Shown in pieces: positions 8,293 to 15,449 of a stretch of DNA of 44,830 nt (its first letter is position 1; every line of letters starts with the position of its first letter). The position numbers and the translations under genes are program-made. Source of the DNA: CAZGRP01 sp964527995 (GTDB taxonomy: Bacteria > Zhuqueibacterota > Zhuqueibacteria > Oceanimicrobiales > CAZGRP01); NCBI GenBank assembly GCA_964527995.1, contig CAZGRP010000030.1, positions 1 to 44,830 on the forward strand, given 5' to 3'. The notes below the pieces were generated by a model. That model saw only the letters and a list, made by a program, of their open reading frames with translations. It searched no databases and was not told where the DNA came from.

Positions 8293-9057
8293 ATGCCAGT
8301 CGACGAGAAAGAACAACTGTGGAGGAAGTACACCCAAGATCCCGATCCGGCCACGCGCGAGCGCCTGCTTGTGAAGTATTTGCCGCTGGTCAAATACGTG
8401 GCCGGACGCATGATGACGTCGCTGCCATCCTCGGTGGAGTATGACGATCTGGTGAGCGCGGGCGTGATCGGCCTGATCGGTGCCCTCGAGCGCTTCGACC
8501 CCAACCAGGGCGTGAAGTTCGAGACATTCGTCATGCCTCGTATCCGGGGCGCGATTCTCGATGAGCTTCGTGCCCTCGATTGGGCGCCGCGCTCGCTACG
8601 ATCCAAGGCGCGCAAAGTCGACCACGCTGTCGAGGAGCTGGAGCGCAAGTTAGGCCGTCAGGCAGAGCCGCACGAAGTGGCACAGCTTCTCGAAATGGAC
8701 TTGGGGGCGTATAGTGCTCTCGTCAAAGAGATCACGAACTCGTCTCTGTTGTCGCTCGATTGCACGGGCACGGAAGAGGGCGAGCATGTCACGTCGATGT
8801 ACGAGGTCCTCGAGGATCCATTGTCTCGAACCCCGCTGCAGGAGATCGAGCACGAGGAGATGAAGAAGCTTCTGGTCGAGGCGATTGAGCAATTACCTGA
8901 GCAGGAGAAAATCGTACTCGCCCTTTACTACTATGAAGAGCTGACCCTGAAGGAGATCGGTCGGGTTTTGTCGATCACCGAAAGCCGGGTATCGCAGATC
9001 CACAGTAAGGCAGTGAGGACATTAAAGGCACGGCTGGCCGAGGAGTTCCTGGCCTGA
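8293..9057 (+). CDS. fliA: FliA, RNA polymerase sigma-28 factor (FliA/WhiG family)
   Basis: 254 residues with sigma regions 2, 3 and 4. Region 2 begins RERLLVKYLPLVKYVAGRM and YDDLVSAGVIGLIGALERFD, then FETFVMPRIRGAILDELRA, characteristic of the FliA/WhiG/SigD group. Region 4 ends LTLKEIGRVLSITESRVSQI, then HSKAVRTLKARL. A GGGAG ribosome site lies seven bases before the ATG. It should transcribe late flagellar genes from TAAA/CGATAA-type promoters such as the candidate at 656-682. No recognisable FlgM anti-sigma factor was found in the window. Confidence 0.95.
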   Translation: MPVDEKEQLWRKYTQDPDPATRERLLVKYLPLVKYVAGRMMTSLPSSVEYDDLVSAGVIGLIGALERFDPNQGVKFETFVMPRIRGAILDELRALDWAPRSLRSKARKVDHAVEELERKLGRQAEPHEVAQLLEMDLGAYSALVKEITNSSLLSLDCTGTEEGEHVTSMYEVLEDPLSRTPLQEIEHEEMKKLLVEAIEQLPEQEKIVLALYYYEELTLKEIGRVLSITESRVSQIHSKAVRTLKARLAEEFLA

Positions 9058-9069
9058 TGGAGGTGTGCC

Positions 9070-9348
9070 ATGCCAGTCAACCCAGTGATTCCTCCGAAAC
9101 CCTCGACGCAGGTGCGTCCTGCCGGCGGCACGCGACAGCGCAGCGGCCCAAAGAGCGGCGAGGAGGAATTCCGAATGCCGTCATCCGCTGATGAGATCCT
9201 TGTGAAAGGCCGGGACCAGCACGGCAAAGCCCCTGGCCATCAGAGAGGGACGTTCGAAGGATCAGGTCATCGCGGCGAGCGTTCAACCGAATCGGACCCG
9301 GTCGACAACGAACAGAGCCTGGGGAGGAACGTGGACATAACGGTGTAG
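9070..9348 (+). CDS. Small hydrophilic protein of unknown function, downstream of fliA
   Basis: 92 residues, starting 12 bp after the fliA stop with a strong GGAGG (9059-9063) six bases before the ATG, and ending two bases before the HDOD gene. Codon third positions are mostly G or C like the neighbours, so I treat it as a true gene. The protein has no membrane segment. It starts MPVNPVIPPKPSTQVRPAGG and is rich in Gly, Arg, Ser, Glu and Asp, suggesting low structure. It has the size and gene position of a FlgM-type anti-sigma factor, and FlgM is also mostly disordered, but I see no FlgM helix pattern. That role is a guess. Confidence 0.55.
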   Translation: MPVNPVIPPKPSTQVRPAGGTRQRSGPKSGEEEFRMPSSADEILVKGRDQHGKAPGHQRGTFEGSGHRGERSTESDPVDNEQSLGRNVDITV

Positions 9349-9350
9349 AT

Positions 9351-10265
9351 ATGGAGAATACAGACGACAGGGCTGCCAAGGCTCGAGCGATCGCCCAAAG
9401 AATCATGAGCCTGCCGACGCTGCCCACGGTGGTGGCCAAGATGATCGAGATGATCGATGATCCGAAAACCAACGCCGTGAGTCTGAGCAAGCTGATCGAG
9501 ACCGACCAGGTGCTCACCGCTAAAGTGCTGAAGCTGGCCAACTCTGCCTACTATGGTCTGCCGCGCCAGATCGGCAGCCTGAATATGGCCGTGGTGGTGA
9601 TCGGTTTCAGCGCCTTGCGGAACATTGTGCTCGGCCTGACGGTGGTCGAGAGGTTCTCGAAGAACTGGGACGGCTATTTCGACTTCTCGCAGTTTTGGGA
9701 GCACGCCGTGGCCTGCGGGGTCGCCAGCAGGTATCTGGCTCGTGACCACGGCTATCTGAATGCCGAGGAGGCCTTTGCCACCGGCCTGCTGCATGACCTG
9801 GGCAAACTGATTTTCAACCAGTATCTGCCCGAGGATTTTGACCGTATCGTTCGGCTGGTCCACAAAAAGAACATCCCGTTCGAGCAGGCCGAGCTCGAAG
9901 TCGTGGGCATCAGTCACGCGGAGGTGGGCGGGCTGCTTGCGGAGCACTGGCGCCTGCCGAAGCGTCTTGTGGATGGTATCGCTTTCCACCACCGCCCGAG
10001 CCAGGCCACCAACGGTTCCCTGCTGCCCGCGGTGGTGCATGTGGCGGATGCGGTCTGTCACGAAGCGCACATCACTCAGATACTGGACACCAAAGTCGCT
10101 CCCACCCTGGAAGCCGAGGCCTGCCGAGCCTTGGGGATTGCAGTTTCCGGCACCGGTGAGGTGGATCTGACGCCTTTGCTTGCCGAATTCCATCACGAAT
10201 ACGAGCGCGCCGATACCTTTATCGATCTTCTACGCACCCCGATGGAGCGGAAGGTCGGCAAATGA
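9351..10265 (+). CDS. HDOD domain protein
   Basis: 304 residues. The HDOD domain covers about residues 15-215 and begins IMSLPTLPTVVAKMIEMIDD, with LIETDQVLTAKVLKLANSAY typical of the family. The HD-type motif LLHDLGKLIFN and later H-containing segments (ISHAEVGGLLAEHW, AFHHRP) are kept, so metal-dependent activity is not ruled out, although most HDOD proteins are thought to be regulatory scaffolds. HDOD proteins often sit in motility and signalling clusters. It has no obvious ribosome site of its own and may depend on translation of the small gene before it. Confidence 0.9.
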   Translation: MENTDDRAAKARAIAQRIMSLPTLPTVVAKMIEMIDDPKTNAVSLSKLIETDQVLTAKVLKLANSAYYGLPRQIGSLNMAVVVIGFSALRNIVLGLTVVERFSKNWDGYFDFSQFWEHAVACGVASRYLARDHGYLNAEEAFATGLLHDLGKLIFNQYLPEDFDRIVRLVHKKNIPFEQAELEVVGISHAEVGGLLAEHWRLPKRLVDGIAFHHRPSQATNGSLLPAVVHVADAVCHEAHITQILDTKVAPTLEAEACRALGIAVSGTGEVDLTPLLAEFHHEYERADTFIDLLRTPMERKVGK

Positions 10266-11653
10266 AAGGAACGAAGATGATGCACCCGAGAGCGTCGCGA
10301 CTGCTTTGGCTCCTGCTGTCGCTTTTCGCTGTTCCCGTCCAGGGTGGCGTGCCGCAGGTGAGTCATCGTCTCCAGGGCTACTCTTACTCCTCGTTTCGCG
10401 GGTTCGACCGCCTGGCGCTTCGCTTTGCCGGGGGGCTGCCAAACCACCGGCTGCAGGAAGAGAAGGACGGTGTCTGGACGCTGGTTCTGGAGTCGACCGT
10501 CGCCCCAGCGTCGGGGCGGGAATTCTCCGAAGCACTTGTGCGGCGGCTCGAGGTCCGGCCGGCCGAGGCGGAGTTGCACATTCGGCTGACACCGTCGCAG
10601 CCGCAAGGGATGGACGTTCAGGCGATTCGCCAGCAGGACCTGCTCCTGGTCGATTTTCTTCCCAGGCCGTCCGGGGGTGCCCGTGAGTTTGTCTTTGAAC
10701 AGGGTGTGAAAGCCCTGGAGGCCGGCAACGCTGCCGAGGCGCTTCGCTACCTGCGCCAGTGGATACACGAGCACCCCGAAGATGCCCGCGCCTATTTCTA
10801 CGCCGGCCGGGCGCGGCTCGCACTCGGTGATGTTGCCAAAGCCCGGTACAATTTTCTTCGCGCCGCCAGAGATTCCACATGGAGGAAGGAGGTGGCCAAA
10901 GAGCTGGTCCGCATGGGCCAAGAAAGCGCCCGCCGGGCGGAAGCGACTTCCGTTCGGAGCGAGCCTGCGAAGCCTTCGCAGACGACCGCCCTGGCATCGG
11001 CCGGGGACACTCCCAAGGCCGACTCGGCGGCATCACTGGCTCGGGCTGATTCAACCCCGTCGCAAACGGCCGCCAAGCCGGCAGTTCCCTCAATCGATCG
11101 CCGCAGCGTGATGGTGCTGTTCGCCTTGCCGCTTTTGGCCGCCGCCGGTGTGCTTTTCGGGTTCATCTGGATTCTTCTCCGAAGTCGGGAAGATCGCGTC
11201 AGGCCGCGGCCGCGAGCAAGTGGACGCTTCAAGGAGCTGCTTCGCGGGTTCAGTGGCTCCCCACGGATGGCCGCCCAGGCGGCCGCCGATTCTCCACCCA
11301 CTGACGCTTCGCCCGAGAAAGTCAAGGCCGAGGTTCCGCAGCACCCCTCTGCTGACAGGCGGCCGGCGGTGACTGCAGAGGATCTCTTCCTCCCGCTGAA
11401 TCGAAATGACTCGACAAGGATCGACACCCGGAGAGCCCGCCAAGGCCTGCGGCCAGATCTTAAGGAACTGCTGGCATCGTCCCAGCAGGGACTGGACGTG
11501 CGCGAGCTGGCGCGTTACCTGGGTGTTGGGTTGGGCGAGGTCGAGCTGGCTCAGGCGCTCGCAAAGAAGGAGAGTGGCACGAGTCATGGCCATACAAGCA
11601 GGCCGGCATCTCCAAAGATCCGATTTGAATTAGCGGGTGAGCCTGATGAATAG
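10262..11653 (+). CDS. Membrane-anchored protein with AMIN-like, TPR and helix-turn-helix-like parts
   Basis: 463 residues, starting in an ATGA overlap with the HDOD gene (ATG codons at 10277 and 10280 are alternatives). In order: a signal-like hydrophobic start (RLLWLLLSLFAVPVQGG); a beta-rich segment (about 25-135) that recalls AMIN domains; TPR-like repeats (about 140-220, GNAAEALRYLRQWIHEHPED); an Ala/Ser/Thr/Pro-rich linker; one membrane segment (about 282-306); then a basic and disordered tail. The tail ends in a short helical segment (GLDVRELARYLGVGLGEVEL) that resembles the ends of small flagellar-operon proteins of the YlxL type. Periplasmic TPRs joined to a cytoplasmic tail suggest a link between envelope assembly and the cell interior. 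The function is unknown. Confidence 0.75.
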   Translation: MKGTKMMHPRASRLLWLLLSLFAVPVQGGVPQVSHRLQGYSYSSFRGFDRLALRFAGGLPNHRLQEEKDGVWTLVLESTVAPASGREFSEALVRRLEVRPAEAELHIRLTPSQPQGMDVQAIRQQDLLLVDFLPRPSGGAREFVFEQGVKALEAGNAAEALRYLRQWIHEHPEDARAYFYAGRARLALGDVAKARYNFLRAARDSTWRKEVAKELVRMGQESARRAEATSVRSEPAKPSQTTALASAGDTPKADSAASLARADSTPSQTAAKPAVPSIDRRSVMVLFALPLLAAAGVLFGFIWILLRSREDRVRPRPRASGRFKELLRGFSGSPRMAAQAAADSPPTDASPEKVKAEVPQHPSADRRPAVTAEDLFLPLNRNDSTRIDTRRARQGLRPDLKELLASSQQGLDVRELARYLGVGLGEVELAQALAKKESGTSHGHTSRPASPKIRFELAGEPDE

Positions 11654-11703
11654 TCGTCGCGGCTCGGGCTCCGGCAGCGGCGCCGAACTGCGGTAAGGAA
11701 ACC

Positions 11704-12384
11704 ATGAGAGTAGTCAAGCGGCGCGGCTCGGATCGACCCACCGGGGCCGTGCAAGTGATTCCTGGGCTGGAGCGCCTAAAGGCCAGGCTGCATCCAGGGC
11801 AGTATTTGCGGGCTCGGGTGCTTCGCTACCTTGATGAGCGCCGGCTGCTGTTGCGACTCCTGGGGCGGACCGTAGTGGCTTCATCGAGCAGACACCTGCC
11901 ACCTGGCAAGGAAATCTGGGTCAGGGTCCGCAGCGTCGACAGCAAGGTGCACCTGCAGCTTGCGCAAGCGCCGCCGAGCCCGATTGAGGCGGGGGTTGAC
12001 CCGGGCAGCGCACCCACCGTCGAGACCAGCCGGGAGGCGTATCTGGCGCTTCATAACAGCAATGATCGTGTGAAAGTGTCGGTGGCCAGGATGGCGGGCG
12101 GAGACGGCTCGAGGATGTGGTCGATCGTGCTTGGCCTTGGCGAGGCCGCCTCGGAGAGCCTACGGTTTGTCCTGGCCGAAGACTCGAACCTCTTGAGCAT
12201 TCGTCTGGTCAGTGAAGATCGGGCGCTGGTGAACGCTTTCATGGACCGGCGAGATGAGGTGCTTAGAATTGCGGAGTCCCTGGGCTTCGCCTCGACCCTC
12301 GTGGGCGCCCGCACAGCCCGAGCCCAGAAGGCTTTGGTCTCCGGAGAACCAGCTCAAGAGCCGGGTGTCGACTTGGTGATCTGA
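11704..12384 (+). CDS. Short FliK-like hook-length control protein (tentative)
   Basis: 226 residues with TAAGGAAA just before the ATG. The first half (about 25-95; LHPGQYLRARVLRYLDERRL, then GRTVVASSS, LPPGKEIWVRV) has the beta-barrel-like pattern found in many FliK proteins. The second half (about 135-205: WSIVLGLGEAASESLRFVLA, LLSIRLVSEDRALVNAFMDR, then EVLRIAESLGF) resembles the FliK C-terminal hook-control domain that contacts FlhB. The long Pro-rich ruler of ordinary FliK (often over 400 residues) is missing. It lies directly before FlhX, a known arrangement for specificity-switch partners. It may be a second, non-ruler switch protein. Confidence 0.6.
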   Translation: MRVVKRRGSDRPTGAVQVIPGLERLKARLHPGQYLRARVLRYLDERRLLLRLLGRTVVASSSRHLPPGKEIWVRVRSVDSKVHLQLAQAPPSPIEAGVDPGSAPTVETSREAYLALHNSNDRVKVSVARMAGGDGSRMWSIVLGLGEAASESLRFVLAEDSNLLSIRLVSEDRALVNAFMDRRDEVLRIAESLGFASTLVGARTARAQKALVSGEPAQEPGVDLVI

Positions 12385-12390
12385 CTCTGT

Positions 12391-12417
12391 GTCCGGCGAT
12401 GGACGGGTCCGGCGATG
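12391..12417 (+). repeat. Short tandem direct repeat between the fliK-like gene and flhX
   Basis: GTCCGGCGATG occurs at 12391-12401 and again at 12407-12417, a 16-bp period, in the 109-bp gap before flhX. It could be an operator or chance. No terminator-like hairpin with a T tract is seen in the gap. Confidence 0.4.
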
Positions 12418-12493
12418 CCAGAGTTCGCCGGATTGACCTCGGGAACGACAACCGTTAGGTCACATTGCATTTAACTTCATTCTGCCGCTGCCG

Positions 12494-12835
12494 ATGTTAA
12501 GGAGGAAGCATAGACAGCAGAGCCAAGGACAGATCCCCTGGGAGGAAGCGCAGCGGCATTCGTCTTCTCCCAAGAAGGCTGCAGCCCTGAATTATGACGC
12601 GTCGGAGGACGCAGCTCCACGCGTCGTCGCTAAGGGGCGTCGCAAGCTGGCCGAAGAGATCGTAGAGAGGGCCCGGAACGCAGGTGTTCCCATCGTGGAA
12701 GACGGGCATCTAGTCGACGCGTTGCTCGCGTTGCAACTCGACGAAGAGATTCCGGTCGAGCTATATGCTGTTGTGGCCGAAGTCCTGGCCTGGGTCCTTC
12801 AATTGAAAGCTGCGTGCCGGGCAGCGGATGGGTAG
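12494..12835 (+). CDS. flhX: FlhX, stand-alone FlhB C-terminal domain protein
   Basis: 113 residues matching only the part of FlhB that follows the autocleavage site. AAALNYDASEDAAPRVVAKG, then GVPIVEDGHLVDALLAL and EEIPVELYAVVAEVLAWVLQ, align residue by residue with the C-terminal domain of the FlhB in this window. It lacks the membrane part and any NPTH motif. FlhX proteins can replace the FlhB C-domain in export switching in some bacteria. The start is unclear: ATG 12494 has no upstream ribosome site, while a perfect AAGGAGG lies just inside the frame (12498-12504) with no ATG, GTG or TTG at a usable distance after it. The end overlaps the next gene by about 22 bp if that gene starts at 12814. 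Confidence 0.88.
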   Translation: MLRRKHRQQSQGQIPWEEAQRHSSSPKKAAALNYDASEDAAPRVVAKGRRKLAEEIVERARNAGVPIVEDGHLVDALLALQLDEEIPVELYAVVAEVLAWVLQLKAACRAADG

Positions 12836-13326
12836 TCACAAACGACGGCATCGGAACCGTGTCGAAGCGAACCGATCGTGCATCAGAGACTTCTGTCGAT
12901 GAACAGAAGCTGACCCTGGTCGTGCCCAGCACGCGCGAGATGATTGGCGTCATCCGGGCCGCGCTGGCGGAAGCGCTGAAGAAAGCTGGATTCCCGCCCC
13001 TCGATGTCGAGGATGTCAAACTGGCGGTGGACGAGGCTTGTACGAACGTCATGGCTCACGCCTATCGGTGGCGGCCGGATGGTCTGCTCGTCCTTCGGGT
13101 GCAGATCGATCCGCAGCGGCTGGTGGTGCGCATCCGGGACTACGGTGCCAAGGCACCGCCGGAGAGTTTTAAGTCGCGCGATCTAGATGATCTAAAACCG
13201 TCGGGCATCGGCATTTTTCTGATGAAGCATCTCATGGATGAAGTGCACTACGATCACTCGCGCACCATCGGGACGGAGCTTACCCTTGTGAAAGAACGGC
13301 CTCCGACCGACAATTCTAAGCTCTAA
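12814..13326 (+). CDS. RsbW-like anti-sigma/serine kinase (HATPase_c_2)
   Basis: 170 residues from GTG 12814 overlapping flhX; GTG 12859 (MSKRTDRAS...) is an equally likely start and avoids a poorly structured extension. The protein has the GHKL ATPase pattern of RsbW/SpoIIAB: an N-box helix LAVDEACTNVMAHAYRW, the G1-type motif VRIRDYGAKAPP and the G2 segment SGIGIFLMKHLMDEVHYD. Such kinases bind a sigma factor or other target and phosphorylate a STAS antagonist. The STAS gene follows 13 bp downstream, completing a partner-switch pair. The target is unknown. Confidence 0.9.
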   Translation: MPGSGWVVTNDGIGTVSKRTDRASETSVDEQKLTLVVPSTREMIGVIRAALAEALKKAGFPPLDVEDVKLAVDEACTNVMAHAYRWRPDGLLVLRVQIDPQRLVVRIRDYGAKAPPESFKSRDLDDLKPSGIGIFLMKHLMDEVHYDHSRTIGTELTLVKERPPTDNSKL

Positions 13327-13339
13327 CGGAGTCTGGAAC

Positions 13340-13711
13340 ATGGAAAGGTCTGTCATCTCTGGGGAGGGGGTGATTGTCATCGCGCCGGAGGGCGAGCTGG
13401 ATGTTTCGAATAGTTCCCAGCTGAAGGAGATGCTTGACGAGGAAATCTCCGAAGGCCGGCGAAAGATCGTCATCGATCTCAAGGAGGTCGGCTATGTCGA
13501 CAGCTCCGCCCTTGGCGTGCTGGTGAGCGGCTTGAAAGAGATGCGCCGCCTGCGGGGCTCACTGAAGCTGGCGCATCTCAGCGAGGGGGTCGACAAGATC
13601 TTTCAGCTCACGCGTCTGTCCCGGTTCTTCGAGATCTATGGAACGGTGGAGGATGCCCTGCAAAGTTTCCGTTCCAACGGTAGTTCCAGGGATTTGGTAC
13701 GGAGTGGATGA
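13340..13711 (+). CDS. STAS-domain anti-sigma factor antagonist (RsbV/SpoIIAA-like)
   Basis: 123 residues, a single STAS domain. It has the N-terminal strand VIVIAPEGELDVSNSSQLKE and the phosphorylation-site loop YVDSSALGVLVSGLKEM, with Ser55/Ser56 at the position phosphorylated in RsbV and SpoIIAA. Unphosphorylated antagonist would free the target of the RsbW-like kinase encoded just upstream. The last four bases overlap the next gene (ATGA), placing the GAF protein in the same unit. Confidence 0.92.
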   Translation: MERSVISGEGVIVIAPEGELDVSNSSQLKEMLDEEISEGRRKIVIDLKEVGYVDSSALGVLVSGLKEMRRLRGSLKLAHLSEGVDKIFQLTRLSRFFEIYGTVEDALQSFRSNGSSRDLVRSG

Positions 13712-14154
13712 TGTCCAGGGATTGCATCGACCCGTTTTTTCAAGAAAAGGTGGAGCGGCTCTCATCCGAGATCGAGTTTTCCTGTTGTAGCCTCTTTCTA
13801 TTCGAGGAAAACGAGAACCGCCTGCGTTGCGTCGCCAGGCTGGGCGATGGAGTCGACTTCATCGAGCGATTCCGTTTTGGCATGGGAAGCGGGCTCTCCG
13901 CCTGGGTGGCGCAAAAGCGTCGCTGCGTCCATCTGCCCGACATCCATCGAGGCAGCCGCCATGGACACAAACCACTGCGCTGCTACCTTTCTGTCCCGAT
14001 TCTGTCGGGAGAGCGGCTCCTTGGTGTCTTGAATCTGGCCCACGTCGTTCCCAACGCCTTCGACAACTGCCTCGACAAGGTTGACGGGTTCGCACAGCAA
14101 ATGGTCTACTCAATCCAATGGCGAAACTCGCAGCAACTCCATCTGGCCGAATGA
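13708..14154 (+). CDS. GAF-domain sensor protein
   Basis: 148 residues that form one GAF domain: SSEIEFSCCSLFLFEENENR, then FRFGMGSGLSAWVAQKRRCV, LSVPILSGERLLGVLNLAHV and a closing helix. GAF domains bind small ligands or act in protein contacts. There is no output domain, so it must act through a partner, most simply the REC-PAS-HisKA protein whose start overlaps its stop (ATGA at 14151-14154) or the partner-switch proteins before it. Two adjacent cysteines (SCCSL) sit in the first strand. The ligand is unknown. Confidence 0.85.
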   Translation: MMSRDCIDPFFQEKVERLSSEIEFSCCSLFLFEENENRLRCVARLGDGVDFIERFRFGMGSGLSAWVAQKRRCVHLPDIHRGSRHGHKPLRCYLSVPILSGERLLGVLNLAHVVPNAFDNCLDKVDGFAQQMVYSIQWRNSQQLHLAE

Positions 14155-15236
14155 AAACGACCGAGAAGATCATTCTCCTCATCGACGACGACCGCGATCT
14201 CCATCGATTGACCCAGAGAGCGCTAGCCGGCGCCGGGCTCACCATGGTTTCCGCTTATGACGGAGCCGAGGGCCTGGCAAAGCTGCGCAAGTTCCGTCCA
14301 GCGCTTGTTCTTCTCGATCATATGATGCCGGTGAAGGATGGCTGCACAGTGTTCCGCGAGCTGATGGCTGAACCGAAGTACGAGAACCTGCGGGACATCC
14401 CTGTGATCATGCTGACCGCTGCGCTCAACGAGCAGAAAGAGATCGAGGCGTTGCTGGAAATGGGGCTGGCGGCCTACCTGACGAAGCCCTTCGGCCAGAA
14501 GGAGCTGGTCAGCATCGTCCAGAATCACCTGATGCTCCAGGGCGTGAAGCTCCGGAGGGCTCAGCTTGCCGCCACGGTCCAGGAGGCCAGGGACTTCCTG
14601 GAGAGTCTCGTCGAGTCGGCTCCGATTGCCATCATCGCGACCGACTCCAGGGGTCGAATCTCCTACTTCAGTCGTGGGGCCGAGGAACTGCTGGGGTATG
14701 AGGCGCGTGAGGTGCACCGACTTCCGTTCCGGGATCTTCTGCTGGAGGAACCGGGCGATCTTGGCCTGCTCCTGAACCACATCGGAGAAGGGTGTGAGCG
14801 GCAAACCTTCGAGGTCAAGATGAGCACGCGGGTCGGCAAGGCTGCGGCCGTCAGCCTGACCGTGACTCCCCTCTGTTCGGCCGGAGGCCAGACGTGCGGC
14901 CTGCTGTGCCTGGGAACCGACCTGTCGGAAATCCGTCGCCTGCAGCAAGCCCTCATCGAACAGGAGAGACTGGCGGCGATCACCGAGGCGGTCGCCACCG
15001 TCAATCACGAAATCAACAATCCGCTGACTCCCATCCTCGGCAACGCCCAACTGCTCCTCGAGGGCGGCAAACCCCTGGAACCGGAGGTGGAGCGCCGACT
15101 GCGAGTCATCGAAGCCAACGCCTGGAAGATTCACGAGATCGTCATCAAACTTTCCCAGATCACCCGTACGGTGCGCACGCATTACTACGGCGAAGCCAAG
15201 ATGCTCGACCTCGATAGCGCCGCCGCTGTTGAGTAG
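14151..15236 (+). CDS. REC-PAS-HisKA protein lacking the kinase ATPase domain
   Basis: 361 residues from ATG 14151 (the frame is open to 14118, but the ATGA overlap favours 14151). The receiver domain (about 5-125) has the phospho-acceptor Asp56 (LVLLDHMMPVKDG) and Lys in TKPFG. A PAS domain follows (about 145-265: SAPIAIIATDSRGRISYFSR). Then comes a HisKA dimerisation helix pair with H286 in the H-box NHEINNPLTPILGNAQLLL. The protein ends about 75 residues after the His, so the HATPase_c domain is absent. The 213 bp that follow are too short to hide one. It may be phosphorylated in trans or act as a phosphorelay or scaffold. Confidence 0.9.
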   Translation: MKTTEKIILLIDDDRDLHRLTQRALAGAGLTMVSAYDGAEGLAKLRKFRPALVLLDHMMPVKDGCTVFRELMAEPKYENLRDIPVIMLTAALNEQKEIEALLEMGLAAYLTKPFGQKELVSIVQNHLMLQGVKLRRAQLAATVQEARDFLESLVESAPIAIIATDSRGRISYFSRGAEELLGYEAREVHRLPFRDLLLEEPGDLGLLLNHIGEGCERQTFEVKMSTRVGKAAAVSLTVTPLCSAGGQTCGLLCLGTDLSEIRRLQQALIEQERLAAITEAVATVNHEINNPLTPILGNAQLLLEGGKPLEPEVERRLRVIEANAWKIHEIVIKLSQITRTVRTHYYGEAKMLDLDSAAAVE

Positions 15237-15359
15237 GCAAATCTGCTTGGCCGTTGGGCAATTCTTTCCCCAGCGTTTTTCATCGGTCTCTTCCTCTCCG
15301 AACCCCCTTTCCACTGCCTTCTACTCTTTTGTTTTCATCGACTTAGCGTAAACCACAAA

Positions 15360-15410
15360 GGTCCCTCAAACCGGTCCCTCAGCCATGGCATGCATGTTGC
15401 TCAAACCGGT
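15360..15410 (+). repeat. Nested direct repeats around the flgF promoter
   Basis: GGTCCCTCA occurs at 15360-15368 and 15373-15381 (13-bp period). CTCAAACCGGT occurs at 15365-15375 and 15400-15410, one copy upstream of the sigma-54 promoter and the other between its -12 element and the expected transcription start. The layout looks like regulator binding sites flanking the promoter. The rest of the 15237-15449 gap is pyrimidine-rich with no gene; a weak hairpin near 15248-15264 could be a poor terminator. Confidence 0.5.
15386..15401 (+). promoter_or_regulatory. Sigma-54 (RpoN) promoter for the flgF operon
   Basis: TGGCATGCATGTTGCT has perfect -24 (TGGCA) and -12 (TTGCT) elements and the correct spacing between GG and GC. 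Transcription should begin near 15412, about 38 nt before the flgF ATG. It sits in the only long gap before the flg genes and probably drives the rod, ring and hook-junction genes as one unit. Confidence 0.85.
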
Positions 15411-15449
15411 TCACAAGATGAACCATCATCCCATTCTCGGAGAGGTGGC

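Noticed and set aside
12471..12497. TTAACTTC-N11-GCCGATGT, a sigma-28-like element before flhX
   Set aside because: The -10 half is good, but the -35 half is weak, and the element overlaps the only ATG of flhX, so a transcript starting there would lack a usable start codon.
15248..15275. Hairpin TTGGCC-GTT-GGGCAA with a following T-rich stretch as a terminator after the REC-PAS-HisKA gene
   Set aside because: The stem has a central G-G mismatch and the T tract is broken; at best a weak terminator.
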